Source of the DNA: Euryarchaeota archaeon UBA602
Lineage (GTDB): Archaea; Thermoplasmatota; Poseidoniia; Poseidoniales; Thalassarchaeaceae
Assembly: GCA_002498455.1 (NCBI GenBank)
Contig: DAHO01000064.1
Coordinates: 1 to 30,208, forward strand
Length of the DNA: 30,208 nucleotides
Direction of reading: 5' to 3'
Part shown: in pieces, positions 1 to 8,711 of the stretch
Numbering within the stretch: the first letter of the stretch is position 1
Layout of the letters: every line of letters begins with the position of its first letter
The notes under the pieces: generated by a model
Told to the model about the DNA's origin: nothing
Database searches by the model: none
The model's input: the letters and a program-made list of their open reading frames with translations, nothing else
Position numbers and translations under genes: made by a program

Positions 1-306
1 AGCAATCCACTGCTCAAAAAGGTGCTTCTCCAACACATATCCGGATTCAGATAGTTTCTTTTCAGTACCGTCGGGGAAAATCACTCGGATTCCGTCAACG
101 CGTTTGCTGATCACAGAATCTGGAATATCCAATTCAAGATTGGCCACGGCGACATCTGATAGACATTCACCACAGTGTACTGGTGTACCGATTTCTGCAT
201 GATCTTCAATCAAAATCACTGACAAACCTGCTCTTGCAGAGTGGAGTGCAGCCGAGCCTCCGCCGGGTCCGGCACCAACGACTAGCACATCACACTCGGT
301 TGCCAT
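1..306 (-). CDS. Geranylgeranyl reductase family FAD-dependent oxidoreductase, N-terminal part
   Basis: Only the first 102 residues are in the window; the gene runs off the left edge. The start is the ATG at 306-304. Residues 11-16 read GAGPGG at the end of a first beta strand (DVLVV), the FAD-binding Rossmann signature, and residues 42-48 read PVHCGEC, matching the conserved PxxCGE stretch of archaeal geranylgeranyl reductases, where the cysteine lies near the flavin. The family reduces the prenyl chains of archaeal ether lipids, and some members reduce quinone side chains or chlorophyll precursors. It is divergent from ubiD-ubiA across about 98 bases, so a role on a quinone prenyl tail is possible, but archaeal lipid saturation is the default expectation. 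The family assignment is firm; the substrate is not determined. Confidence 0.85.
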   Translation of the reverse strand, partial: MATECDVLVVGAGPGGGSAALHSARAGLSVILIEDHAEIGTPVHCGECLSDVAVANLELDIPDSVISKRVDGIRVIFPDGTEKKLSESGYVLEKHLFEQWIA

Positions 307-342
307 TGGGTGCTTAACAGCCGATACGGGCCTTGAAACACA

Positions 343-359
343 CGGTGCCATAGGCACCG
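343..359. promoter_or_regulatory. Perfect 7-bp dyad in the divergent promoter region
   Basis: CGGTGCC (343-349) and GGCACCG (353-359) are perfect inverted repeats around ATA. The dyad sits between the start of the geranylgeranyl reductase gene (306) and the ubiD start (398/404), where both promoters must lie. It could be an operator controlling both directions or a small RNA hairpin. No regulator is identified. Confidence 0.35.
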
Positions 360-403
360 GCTCACATACACTCTATTTCATACCATGAACGTCTCCGGTG
401 GGC

Positions 404-2245
404 ATGGGATGGCGCCGATTAAGCCGGTACATTCGCGCCTTGGAGGACCAAGGGGACTTGATTCGCGTCACCCATCCAGTCGATTGCTACCTGGAAGCAG
501 GATGTATTGCAGACAAACTCGTAAAAAACGATGGACCTGCGGTCATTTTCGAGAAACCGAGATTGGCAGATGGGACGATTTCTGAACTTCCTTTAGCGAT
601 GAATCTGTTTGGTACCAGAAGTCGGACAAATCAGGCATTGAGAGTCAAAAAACCTGATGAAATCGGATTGAAACTGACCGAACTGATGAAACCCGATATC
701 GGGACATTCGTTAAACGACCATGGAAAGCATGGCCTTTGGCTAAACGTGCACTGGCCCTACCTCCGAAAAAAATCAGGAGAGGCGCGTGTCAGCAAGTCC
801 GAATGAGTGATCCTGATATGACTAAACTACCCATTCCAACTACTTGGATGCATGACGGGGGACCTTTCATCACTCTGCCTTTGGTTGTAACTAAAAACCC
901 TGAAACTCAGGAACATAACCTCGGAATGTACCGAGCCCAAGTGTTTGGACCTAGAGAAGTCGGACTGCATTGGCAGATGCATAAGCATGGTGCAGAACAC
1001 GCTGAAGCAAATGAGGGGAAAATGCCGGTTGCAATCTGCATGGGGGGTCCGCCAGAAGTGATGTTTAGCGCCATTGCGCCACTGCCTGACAACCTAGAAG
1101 AATACATGTTTGCAGGAATGTTGGGTGAGCGAAGATTGCGAATCACCAAGTGTCTGACACAGGATCTATGGGTTCCAGCTGAATGCGATGTTGTCATCGA
1201 AGGCTATACGATTCCTGGAGAAACTCGGCTTGAGGGACCGTTTGGTGATCATTTCGGACATTATTCTCTTGAGGGGCAATTCCCCGTTCTCCACGTGACG
1301 GCGATTACCCATCGCAAAGATGCAGTGGTTCCGATGACCATCGTTGGTAAGCCCCCGATGGAGGATGGATATCTAGGAGAGGCCATAGGAGATTCATTCC
1401 TACCTGTATTGAAATTTCAGCATCGAGATGTTTGCAATGTGTTCCTACCGCTTGAGACTGGGTTTCACAATTTAGCCATCGTAGCCTCAAAACAACGGTA
1501 TCCCGCACAGGCCAGAAAAACTGCGCTAGGACTGTGGGGCGCAGGACAAATGATGTTTCTGAAGAGTATTATTGCCACAGGTCCCGACCATAATGTCAAG
1601 GATTTGAATGCATTATTGGATGCCTTGGATCAAAACGTTTCAATCCCAGAAGATTTGGTGGTGTTGGACGGCATGGTTGCCGATCAACTGGCGCATGCAG
1701 CACCTGTTGAGGGTATTCACTCGAAATTATTGATCGATGCCTCAACCGAACGGCAACAAGAAGGGGCGAAAGTCAAACTAGAGGCAGTCGAAGGTATCTC
1801 GCAATATCGTTGGCTACGTCCATCGATGTTGGTCATCACAACGAATATTCAGGGAGGGCCTTCAGAACTCGTAAACACCGATGAGGTGAATGAATCTGCA
1901 GCAGCTGCGCAGCGTTCGAAAATTTCTCAATTGATGAATTCAATTTGGCAATTGGATAATTCAAAAAATCTTCGATGGCTATTTATCACCGACGATAGTG
2001 TGAATCTCGAAGCTGATGATGCGATGCGTACGCTGCTTTGGCAATTATTTTGTAGATTCGAAGTAAAACGTGATTTACACTTCTCAGATGACGGGGGGCG
2101 AATCTGTTGGGATGCGACAGCACCCATCCCCAGCATAGAAGGGCCTGTACCGGTTCGTAGGTGGCCTGCTGTTTGTTTGCACGATCCCGACATTGAGAAA
2201 AAGGTCGACGTGTGGTATGAACAGGAGGTGCGCACGTGGGCCTGA
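404..2245 (+). CDS. ubiD: UbiD family decarboxylase (menaquinone-biosynthesis type)
   Basis: Predicted 613-aa prenylated-FMN-dependent aromatic acid decarboxylase. Family landmarks are visible: the MYRAQVFGPREVGLHWQMHK stretch (substrate and cofactor side, with the conserved HWQ-HK), and EGPFGDHFGHYS starting at E277, the signature holding a catalytic glutamate. The length is longer than E. coli UbiD (about 490 aa) and nearer to large UbiD homologues of the menaquinone futalosine route. The start is uncertain: GTG at 398 or ATG at 404 (in frame, just after GGTGGG); I prefer the ATG. It overlaps the following UbiA gene by 10 bp, so the pair is probably translationally coupled, and together they are expected to prenylate and decarboxylate the aromatic quinone precursor. 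An ATG at 385 opens a different, short frame and is not the start. Confidence 0.88.
   Translation: MGWRRLSRYIRALEDQGDLIRVTHPVDCYLEAGCIADKLVKNDGPAVIFEKPRLADGTISELPLAMNLFGTRSRTNQALRVKKPDEIGLKLTELMKPDIGTFVKRPWKAWPLAKRALALPPKKIRRGACQQVRMSDPDMTKLPIPTTWMHDGGPFITLPLVVTKNPETQEHNLGMYRAQVFGPREVGLHWQMHKHGAEHAEANEGKMPVAICMGGPPEVMFSAIAPLPDNLEEYMFAGMLGERRLRITKCLTQDLWVPAECDVVIEGYTIPGETRLEGPFGDHFGHYSLEGQFPVLHVTAITHRKDAVVPMTIVGKPPMEDGYLGEAIGDSFLPVLKFQHRDVCNVFLPLETGFHNLAIVASKQRYPAQARKTALGLWGAGQMMFLKSIIATGPDHNVKDLNALLDALDQNVSIPEDLVVLDGMVADQLAHAAPVEGIHSKLLIDASTERQQEGAKVKLEAVEGISQYRWLRPSMLVITTNIQGGPSELVNTDEVNESAAAAQRSKISQLMNSIWQLDNSKNLRWLFITDDSVNLEADDAMRTLLWQLFCRFEVKRDLHFSDDGGRICWDATAPIPSIEGPVPVRRWPAVCLHDPDIEKKVDVWYEQEVRTWA
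2223..2230 (+). promoter_or_regulatory. Strong Shine-Dalgarno site for ubiA
   Basis: AGGAGGTG lies inside the end of ubiD, 5 nt before the GTG at 2236. It supports that GTG as the true ubiA start and shows that ubiD and ubiA overlap. Confidence 0.7.
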
Positions 2246-3087
2246 GGCAAATTTTGGAATTTGTCAAGATAGAGCATACACTATTTTCTCTCCCTTTTGT
2301 TTTCATAGGTGCGGAGCTGGCAGGTGACTATACCTTAGTTCAAATCACTTGGATTTTTGTTGCTGCAGTTGGAGCCAGAGGATTGGCGATGGCTCTCAAT
2401 CGAATCATTGACCGTGAGATTGATGCCGAGAACCCACGGACATCTGGACGTCACTTGGCCTCGGGCACCATGCAATTGAGTACGGCTTGGTCACTGACTG
2501 GATTGTTTCTGCTAATGCTGTTGGTCGGAGCTTGGCAATTGAATGAAGTTGCATTGGCCATGAGTTGGCTTCCCGTACTTGCATTTGTTGTCTACCCATA
2601 CATGAAGCGGGTTACTTGGACCTGCCACTTGTGGTTGGGGTTGTGTTTGGGGTTGGCTCCGGCAGGAGCATGGCTCGGAGTCCAGGGGAGTGTGTTGGGT
2701 TGGACTGCCATCACGGGTTTCCATTGGTATCCCACTGTATTTTGGGTTTGCATGGGAGTTATGTTTTGGATTGCTGCTTTTGATCTAAACTATGCGCTGA
2801 TGGATATGCAAAATGATCGGGAAAATGGAATCAATTCATTTCCTGCCCGATTTGGTGAACAACACACATTACGGACCAGTATTCAATTGACGTTAGTTTG
2901 GTTTGCTTGTTTTGCTATCGCAAATCCGATTGATGAGATTTCGTTCTTGGCTGCAGCAGCTCTCATGTGTACGACAAATATCGTTGTGATTCTATCACAA
3001 AAACGCTTGGCTGATTTCCAGAAGACATTTTTCTACACCAGCGTTGCCACTGGATGGGTGTTGCTTGGAGGATTGATGATTGCATGA
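2236..3087 (+). CDS. ubiA: UbiA family polyprenyltransferase (MqnP-like)
   Basis: Predicted 283-aa integral membrane prenyltransferase that joins a polyprenyl chain to an aromatic acid. The first Asp-rich motif reads NRIIDREID (N55, D59, D63) followed by NPRTSGRHLASG; the second is DLNYALMD (D183-D190) followed by NDRENG and PARFG. These, with the KIEHTLFSLPF opening and the KRVTW-HLWLGL-LAPAGAWLGV region, resemble the 4-hydroxybenzoate/MqnP branch more than the archaeal lipid DGGGP synthases, which are also UbiA proteins. Several hydrophobic helices span the chain. Starts at GTG 2236 behind a strong ribosome site, overlaps ubiD by 10 bp and the next gene by 4 bp (ATGA at 3084-3087). Likely partner of UbiD in menaquinone synthesis; the exact acceptor is inferred. 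Confidence 0.85.
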   Translation: MGLRQILEFVKIEHTLFSLPFVFIGAELAGDYTLVQITWIFVAAVGARGLAMALNRIIDREIDAENPRTSGRHLASGTMQLSTAWSLTGLFLLMLLVGAWQLNEVALAMSWLPVLAFVVYPYMKRVTWTCHLWLGLCLGLAPAGAWLGVQGSVLGWTAITGFHWYPTVFWVCMGVMFWIAAFDLNYALMDMQNDRENGINSFPARFGEQHTLRTSIQLTLVWFACFAIANPIDEISFLAAAALMCTTNIVVILSQKRLADFQKTFFYTSVATGWVLLGGLMIA

Positions 3088-5384
3088 ACAGTGTGGATCC
3101 TTTTGATTTATCCAAGGCCCTAGATGGTGCTGCAAAGGCTCACCTCGAACCTACGGTATCTCGATTCATTCTGGAAGCGGAATATGAACCAGCGGGGGAC
3201 CAAAAAAGTGCAATTGAAAAAACGATTTCTCAATTGAATAATTCACAATCTAGATGTGTCATGCTAGGCGTGACTGGTTCAGGTAAAACATTCGCAATGG
3301 CCAATGTCATCGAATCACTGAATATTCCCACCCTCATCCTATCGCACAACAAAACCTTGTCGAGACAGCTGTGGCAAGAAATGTCATCACTTTTCCCCAA
3401 TAATGCAGTGGAATACTTCGTATCGCATTACGACTACTATCAGCCTGAAGCGTATCTCCCAAAGAGAGACCTTTACATCGAAAAGGAACTGTCGATGAAT
3501 GAAAGAATTGAACAGGAAAGATTCTCGACGGTGGCTTCCCTTGTATCAAGGCCTGATGTTTTAGTTGTGGCTACCGTTTCAGCGATTTATGGGCTAAATC
3601 CTCCAGAGACATTTTTGCAACAGCATGCTAGAATCCATGTTGGTCAGCAAGTGGAGCCACATGATGTCGTCAAGGAATTGGTTGCACTACAATATCGTCG
3701 AGTGAATGGTGAAATTGCGCGAGGTGAATTGCGGTTAAGAGGAGAAATCCTTGATTTGTGGATGCCCAGTAGAGACGATCCGTTACGCATCCAATTCGAT
3801 TTAGACGGGATTACTCGGATACAAGTCTGTGAATCTGTCTCATGGGAATCGATTGATGAAGTTGAGGAAGTTTGGGTCCATCCAAAGGAGTTTTTCATGA
3901 CAAGTCCCGAGAGATTTGAACGAGCGATGGAGGATATTGAATTTGAATTGCAAGAAAGGTTGGACTTTTTTGAAAAGGCTGGGATGGATCTTGAGGCGCA
4001 TCGTTTGGAAACCAAAACGCGATATGATCTCGATATGTTGCGAGAAATTGGTCACTGTAGGAGTATTGAAAACTACTCTATGCATTTTGATGGGCGTTCC
4101 TTTGGAGAAAGACCGTATTGTTTGTTGGATTTTTTTTCAGCATGCGCTCAAACATTCCATGGGACCAAGGAAAAATTCCTCGTGATTATGGACGAAAGTC
4201 ATGTCACACTACCTCAATTGGGGGGCATGTACAACGGGGACAAAGCTCGAAAGGACAATCTCATTGACCATGGGTTCCGATTGCCTTCAGCAGCAGACAA
4301 TCGACCATTGAAGGGACATGAATTCCAGTCCATGGTACCTCAAATGTTGTACGTGAGTGCCACACCAGGAGAACGCGAACTGAAACAACTTTGTGAGTGT
4401 ACAGGACAACAAATGCCAGAACAAGACCCAAAGGAGAAACGGAAACCGTTACTGAAAGATGCATTGGGAGAAATTCAGGGCATCTCGCGAATGGAAATTC
4501 GACCCACGGGCTTATTGGATCCACAAATTGAGGTCCGCCCTACAGAGGGTCAAGTCCAGAATTTATTGGACGAAATCAATGATTGTGTCCAGCGGAATGA
4601 GCGAGTACTTGTAACCGTGATGACGATTAAATTCGCGGAAGAAGTTGCGGACTATTTGCAACGAATGGAAATTAAAGCACATTACTTACACTCGGAAATA
4701 GACACGCTTGAACGAAGTGAAATCATCAAGGCACTGCGGATTGGCCATATCGATGTGATTGTTGGAATCAATCTCTTGAGGGAAGGACTAGATATTCCTG
4801 AGGTTAGCCTGGTGGCAATATTTGATGCAGATAAAGAAGGGTTTCTACGGAATGAACGTAGCCTGCTACAGACCATCGGGCGTGCATCTAGAAATGAAAA
4901 TGGAAAGGTAATTCTGTATGCTGATTCGATGGGAAGAGCGATGGAATCGGCGATTTCACAGACAATTGAACGACGTCAGAGACAGATTGCACACAATGAA
5001 AAGAACGGAATTATTCCAAAAACCATCGTCAAACCCTTGCCTGTGATGGGTATAGAAGCCGATCAACTGTTGGCTGGAACTGCCGGTAAGGGAATCACCG
5101 GAGGGAAAAGATTCGTTGGTGGGTCCTCAAGTCAGGCTGCCAAAAGTCGAGCGCATGAATTGATCAACAAATTTGATCTCGGTGCAGGCCTGTGGGGAGA
5201 CAATGTTCTCTCCAACTTATCACAGCCCAACTCTGATGAGATTGGCATCGAATCAACTTCCGATGATGCCACTGTAGAGCGACTGAAGAAAGAAATGATT
5301 CAAGCAGCGGAGCGATTGGAATTTGAGAAAGCCGCCGAATTGAGAGATAGAATTTTGCAATTGGAAAACTCAAAATCCAATTGA
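3084..5384 (+). CDS. uvrB: Excinuclease ABC subunit B
   Basis: Predicted 766-aa helicase-like damage verifier of nucleotide excision repair, acting with UvrA and UvrC (neither in this window). Walker A is GVTGSGKT at residues 62-69; the damage-probing beta-hairpin region YYQPEAYLPKRDLYIEKE begins near residue 118; Walker B is DESH at 370-373; the C-terminal helicase motifs REGLDIPE and QTIGRASRN lie near 566-600; and a UVR motif ends the protein (VERLKKEM...FEKAAELRDRI). It is about 100 residues longer than typical bacterial UvrB: extra residues sit near 430-475 and in a linker before the UVR motif. An upstream in-frame GTG at 3054 exists, but the ATG at 3084, overlapping the ubiA stop as ATGA, is more plausible. 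Archaeal UvrB is generally taken to be bacterial in origin. Confidence 0.95.
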   Translation: MNSVDPFDLSKALDGAAKAHLEPTVSRFILEAEYEPAGDQKSAIEKTISQLNNSQSRCVMLGVTGSGKTFAMANVIESLNIPTLILSHNKTLSRQLWQEMSSLFPNNAVEYFVSHYDYYQPEAYLPKRDLYIEKELSMNERIEQERFSTVASLVSRPDVLVVATVSAIYGLNPPETFLQQHARIHVGQQVEPHDVVKELVALQYRRVNGEIARGELRLRGEILDLWMPSRDDPLRIQFDLDGITRIQVCESVSWESIDEVEEVWVHPKEFFMTSPERFERAMEDIEFELQERLDFFEKAGMDLEAHRLETKTRYDLDMLREIGHCRSIENYSMHFDGRSFGERPYCLLDFFSACAQTFHGTKEKFLVIMDESHVTLPQLGGMYNGDKARKDNLIDHGFRLPSAADNRPLKGHEFQSMVPQMLYVSATPGERELKQLCECTGQQMPEQDPKEKRKPLLKDALGEIQGISRMEIRPTGLLDPQIEVRPTEGQVQNLLDEINDCVQRNERVLVTVMTIKFAEEVADYLQRMEIKAHYLHSEIDTLERSEIIKALRIGHIDVIVGINLLREGLDIPEVSLVAIFDADKEGFLRNERSLLQTIGRASRNENGKVILYADSMGRAMESAISQTIERRQRQIAHNEKNGIIPKTIVKPLPVMGIEADQLLAGTAGKGITGGKRFVGGSSSQAAKSRAHELINKFDLGAGLWGDNVLSNLSQPNSDEIGIESTSDDATVERLKKEMIQAAERLEFEKAAELRDRILQLENSKSN

Positions 5385-5412
5385 AAATTCAAAACCACTG
5401 TTTGAAGTCAAG

Positions 5413-6414
5413 GTGTCGGCTCGCACGCTCGTTCCCATGGCACTACAGCGCGATGATTTTGATGCACCTGTTGTTGATTATTCATTTAACGAAGTAAATG
5501 ATGTCTCTTCTCTGATTGATCAAATGGCCAAAGCCGGAGGGTTTTCCGCGACGAAACTTGCACACGCTAGGGATGTTCTTTCTGAAGCCATAAAGAAATC
5601 CAATCAAGATGGTGTACTGAATTGGTTGTCGTTCCCCGCTTGCCTGTGTGCTACTGGAACTCGAGGATTCTTTGTAGAGGCAATCAAACGGAAGGCCTAC
5701 AATGTCATCATTACCACCTGTGGCACACTCGACCATGATATTGCCAGGACTTACCAAGCATACTACCATGGTGCATTTGAGTTGGATGATGTGGAATTGG
5801 GAGAGCAAGGGCTGAATCGACTTGGAAATGTCATCGTACCAAATGAGTGCTACGGAGACATTCTGGAACAATCTGTATTACCATGGTTAGAAGAAATAGA
5901 GAATGAACGTAAGGAAGTGAATCCAGAAAACCCATGGCGAGGATTTGGGAGTGTGGAGCTCTGTTGGGCCTTTGGTGATCGAATTACTGACGAGAGTAGC
6001 TTGTTGCATTGGGCCGCAAAGCATCGAATTCCAATTATTATCCCTGGCCTATCTGATGGTTCTATTGGCGCCCAATTATTCATGCATCGTCAACGAAGTC
6101 CCGACTTCATGATTGATTTCCTCGCTGATGAACAAATCCTCTCTGACCTGACATGGACTTGTGAAGAAAGTCATGCCCTTATGGTAGGTGGAGGGATCTC
6201 TAAACACCATGTAATCTGGTGGAATCAGTATCGTGGTGGATTGGATTCAGCCGTTGGAATTACAACGGCATCAGAGCATGATGGTAGCCTCTCAGGCGCA
6301 CGATTGCGCGAAGCGATTTCGTGGGGGAAAATCCGACCAGAAGCACCGCAAGTCACCGTTGAGGGCGATGCCAGTGTTTTGCTGCCACTCCTAGGATCAG
6401 ATTTGTTCAAATGA
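5413..6414 (+). CDS. dys: Deoxyhypusine synthase
   Basis: Predicted 333-aa NAD-dependent enzyme that moves the aminobutyl group of spermidine to one lysine of aIF5A, the first step to hypusine, found in archaea and eukaryotes. Visible family features: TTCGTLDHDIARTYQAYYHG in the N-terminal half; GGGISKHH carrying the expected catalytic lysine, K264; and the substrate-site run TTASEHDGSLSGARLREA followed by WGKI near the C-terminus. Length fits the family. It begins 28 nt after uvrB and is likely in the same transcript. The start may be GTG 5413 or ATG 5437; neither has a clear ribosome site. Its last 18 bases overlap the converging gene on the minus strand (stop at 6397). Confidence 0.93.
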   Translation: MSARTLVPMALQRDDFDAPVVDYSFNEVNDVSSLIDQMAKAGGFSATKLAHARDVLSEAIKKSNQDGVLNWLSFPACLCATGTRGFFVEAIKRKAYNVIITTCGTLDHDIARTYQAYYHGAFELDDVELGEQGLNRLGNVIVPNECYGDILEQSVLPWLEEIENERKEVNPENPWRGFGSVELCWAFGDRITDESSLLHWAAKHRIPIIIPGLSDGSIGAQLFMHRQRSPDFMIDFLADEQILSDLTWTCEESHALMVGGGISKHHVIWWNQYRGGLDSAVGITTASEHDGSLSGARLREAISWGKIRPEAPQVTVEGDASVLLPLLGSDLFK

Positions 6415-6873
6415 ATGAGCGATGCATTCCATCAACCCAACTCGCATTGCAGTCATGGGGCGCCAACCGTCAGTACCACATTCAACTAACGCATTGTGGA
6501 GAGGAGCCAAATCAGGCCGTCTACGTGCCCCACTGTATTGTACAGCTGCTGGAGATGGTATCTCACTGAGAGAATCAATCGTATGAGTATGATTCATGGA
6601 ATTTTCAAACCTCAACCACAAACGACGGATTTCATCAACAACCATTTGTTGAGTCCAAGCCCTCCTCCCACACAATTGAAAGCGACCCCTGATTCCATTA
6701 CTGGATAGTATCCTATGCGCACTTTCAGCGTCGCGAATGTGCACCCAGTGATATATTCTAGAATCGACTTTTGGCTCGACTCCGGCCAATATCTCACTGA
6801 CCCATTGATTGATTGTACCTTCACCATTCGGCGAGTATACATCGATGAAATCAATGGATAATTCCTCTGGCAC
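6397..6873 (-). CDS. SDR epimerase-like C-terminal half, stand-alone (possible remnant)
   Basis: 158-aa product starting with GTG at 6873. I do not recognise it as a complete enzyme. Its start (IDFIDVYSPNGEGTINQWV, then a WVHIRDAESAHRIL stretch) resembles the middle of extended short-chain dehydrogenases (NVYGP...FVHVDDVARA), and its end (GWRPMTAMRVGLMECI) resembles their C-terminal GWxP...GLxxT region. The N-terminal Rossmann half with GxxGxxG and the catalytic YxxxK is absent. The gene lies in the same frame as the aminotransferase upstream, separated from it only by that gene's TGA and three sense codons. It could be a separate small gene, a decayed epimerase, or a read-through extension. 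The homology claim rests on pattern only. Confidence 0.5.
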   Translation of the reverse strand: MPEELSIDFIDVYSPNGEGTINQWVSEILAGVEPKVDSRIYHWVHIRDAESAHRILSSNGIRGRFQLCGRRAWTQQMVVDEIRRLWLRFENSMNHTHTIDSLSEIPSPAAVQYSGARRRPDLAPLHNALVECGTDGWRPMTAMRVGLMECIAHSFEQI

Positions 6874-6882
6874 ACCATCACT

Positions 6883-8397
6883 TCACGAATTGTCATTGGC
6901 ATGTAAAATCAAGGCGCGCTCCACGATTTCAATAATCAAATCTATTTCTTCAGATGTGATGCCAAAGTGAGGTGTGAATCGTAAGGCATTCTTTCCTCCA
7001 TGAATGATACCCAACCCCATGGTTCGGCAGAGTTCTTCGACCTGGCCAAATCCAACCACTTGGTGAGTTTCAGGATTTAACTCTGCACTGCATAGTAGCC
7101 CTGTTCCTTGAACTTTCAGAACGGTTTCAGGCATCTTTTGAGCCAATAGTGTCAACTTCTCAACCAATTCATTGCCTCGTTCTCGGATATTGGTTCGTAA
7201 CTCAGGAGTGATTTGGTCCAAAACCGCAACGGCAGCTTCCAAGGCCCTTGGATTGGTCGTCATTGTGTTTCCGTAAATTCCAACCACATAGAATTCTGCA
7301 GCCCTTGGAGACAGGCCCAGGACAGACAATGGATATTGTCCAGCATTGAGAGCTTTCGACCAAGTCTCCAAATCGGGTACTTCACAGTTCTCAAATCCCT
7401 GATAATCAATGATAGAAAGACAACCTTGACCGCGAATCCCTGCTTGAATTGAATCGACCAAAAGCATACTCCCATGATCGAGTGTCAATCGCCGAGCCTC
7501 ATCATAAAACTCACGAGTTACACACTGTCCGGGATTCCCTTCGCCTTGAACCGGTTCAATAGCCATCATTTCGATGAAGAAGCCTTCATCATCTGCACGT
7601 TTGAACATTGCACGTAATGCATCGATATCATTGGCAGGGACCAACAATAGATTGTCTCGATCCCTGAATGTCGCCAGATTTTTGTCATAGCCTGCTTTGC
7701 AAGAGTGCGAAATTTGTGCTGGACGATCTGTTCGCCCATGGAATCCCTGCTCAATCGCCAACAGCTTGATCGGCTTACCTTCATGCACCCCACCTGGTCC
7801 TGTTTGTAAATTGGCATTGACATCTGCGATTCTCAAACTGACGGTAACCGATTCAGAACCACTATTCATACAGATATATTTGGAAAATGGACAATTCCCA
7901 CGAGTGTGGCCTAACTCTTTCTTGAGACGTTCGGCCAATCTGGATTGACTGAATGATGGTGTCATGACATTGGCCATCACCCAATTTTTTGACATTGAAT
8001 CGATGACCTCTCGAGGACCGTGTCCCCCGCCGAGCATCCCATAGCCGCCATTATCGTGAATCACAGCACCTCGCGAAGTAATCACCCAAGGGCCTCTGGC
8101 TGCAATAGCAACATAGGGGTTAATCGTCGCTGCAGAGTAGAAGTTAATGTAATCAGATTGCAGCGAGGATATCAGATCCGATTCATCTTGTGAAATCAAA
8201 TCAATTCCAAATTCTTTGACTAGAGAATCGAATACACTCGAGGCTTCCTCAATCGCCTCAACTAATTTTGAATCATGTTCGCAGAACCTCTCGATTGTCG
8301 CATCGGATAGCCCAACTGTCTGGGCCTTCGACTCCCCTGCGAGTTGGCGCAGGCGCATCAAACTCTCAAGCATGATTAGTCGACTTAGCGGACCCAC
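6883..8397 (-). CDS. Class III PLP-dependent aminotransferase
   Basis: Predicted 504-aa fold-type I aminotransferase of the acetylornithine / GABA / lysine-epsilon type. Seen: NSGSESV (phosphate-binding, usually NSGAEA), the aromatic FHGRTDRPAQ region, DSIQAGIRGQG (the DEVQTG-like PLP ring contact, here with S-I replacing the usual E-V), and SKALNAGQYPLS with the Schiff-base lysine K348. About 90 residues precede the usual core. The start is uncertain: GTG at 8397 or ATG at 8373, both without a ribosome site, so leaderless translation is possible; a TATA-like GATTTTATC (minus strand, 8438-8430) fits that. Substrate cannot be told from sequence; lysine- or ornithine-type omega transamination is possible. 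It is followed in frame by the short SDR-like gene. Confidence 0.85.
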   Translation of the reverse strand: MGPLSRLIMLESLMRLRQLAGESKAQTVGLSDATIERFCEHDSKLVEAIEEASSVFDSLVKEFGIDLISQDESDLISSLQSDYINFYSAATINPYVAIAARGPWVITSRGAVIHDNGGYGMLGGGHGPREVIDSMSKNWVMANVMTPSFSQSRLAERLKKELGHTRGNCPFSKYICMNSGSESVTVSLRIADVNANLQTGPGGVHEGKPIKLLAIEQGFHGRTDRPAQISHSCKAGYDKNLATFRDRDNLLLVPANDIDALRAMFKRADDEGFFIEMMAIEPVQGEGNPGQCVTREFYDEARRLTLDHGSMLLVDSIQAGIRGQGCLSIIDYQGFENCEVPDLETWSKALNAGQYPLSVLGLSPRAAEFYVVGIYGNTMTTNPRALEAAVAVLDQITPELRTNIRERGNELVEKLTLLAQKMPETVLKVQGTGLLCSAELNPETHQVVGFGQVEELCRTMGLGIIHGGKNALRFTPHFGITSEEIDLIIEIVERALILHANDNS

Positions 8398-8653
8398 ATG
8401 AATATTCTCTGTACATGAGTTGCAAAACTGATAAAATCACACTGGCTATAAAAATTAGTGAATAATTGAAAATTTGATTTTTCATGCGGTAAAAAATGAA
8501 TTTGGGAATTGGCCGATAATATCAAAAAAATATTCAACTTCAATTGAAATTTATCACATGTATAATAGGCTGATTATCGAATATTCAATTGGAAAATCAT
8601 AGATTATCGGCCTTTTTCAATTGAAGAACTGAATTAAATTGCATAGGGGATGG

Positions 8654-8660
8654 TTTAATA
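8654..8660 (+). promoter_or_regulatory. Candidate TATA box for the PRC-barrel-like gene
   Basis: TTTAATA lies 61 nt before the ATG at 8721. A transcript starting about 25 nt downstream of the box would carry a short leader that includes the AAGGAG ribosome site. Assigned by position and composition only. Confidence 0.35.
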
Positions 8661-8705
8661 GCCCACTCGTACCGTCGAATGGTAAGCAGGATGGGATGCT
8701 GCATT

Positions 8706-8711
8706 AAGGAG
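8706..8711 (+). promoter_or_regulatory. Ribosome binding site deciding the start at 8721
   Basis: AAGGAG is 9 nt before ATG 8721. It favours this start over an in-frame start at 8679, which would add 14 residues unlike the rest of the protein. Confidence 0.65.

Noticed and set aside
385..585. Short ORF starting at the ATG at 385
   Set aside because: Different frame from UbiD, with basic low-similarity product; UbiD begins within it and carries family motifs.
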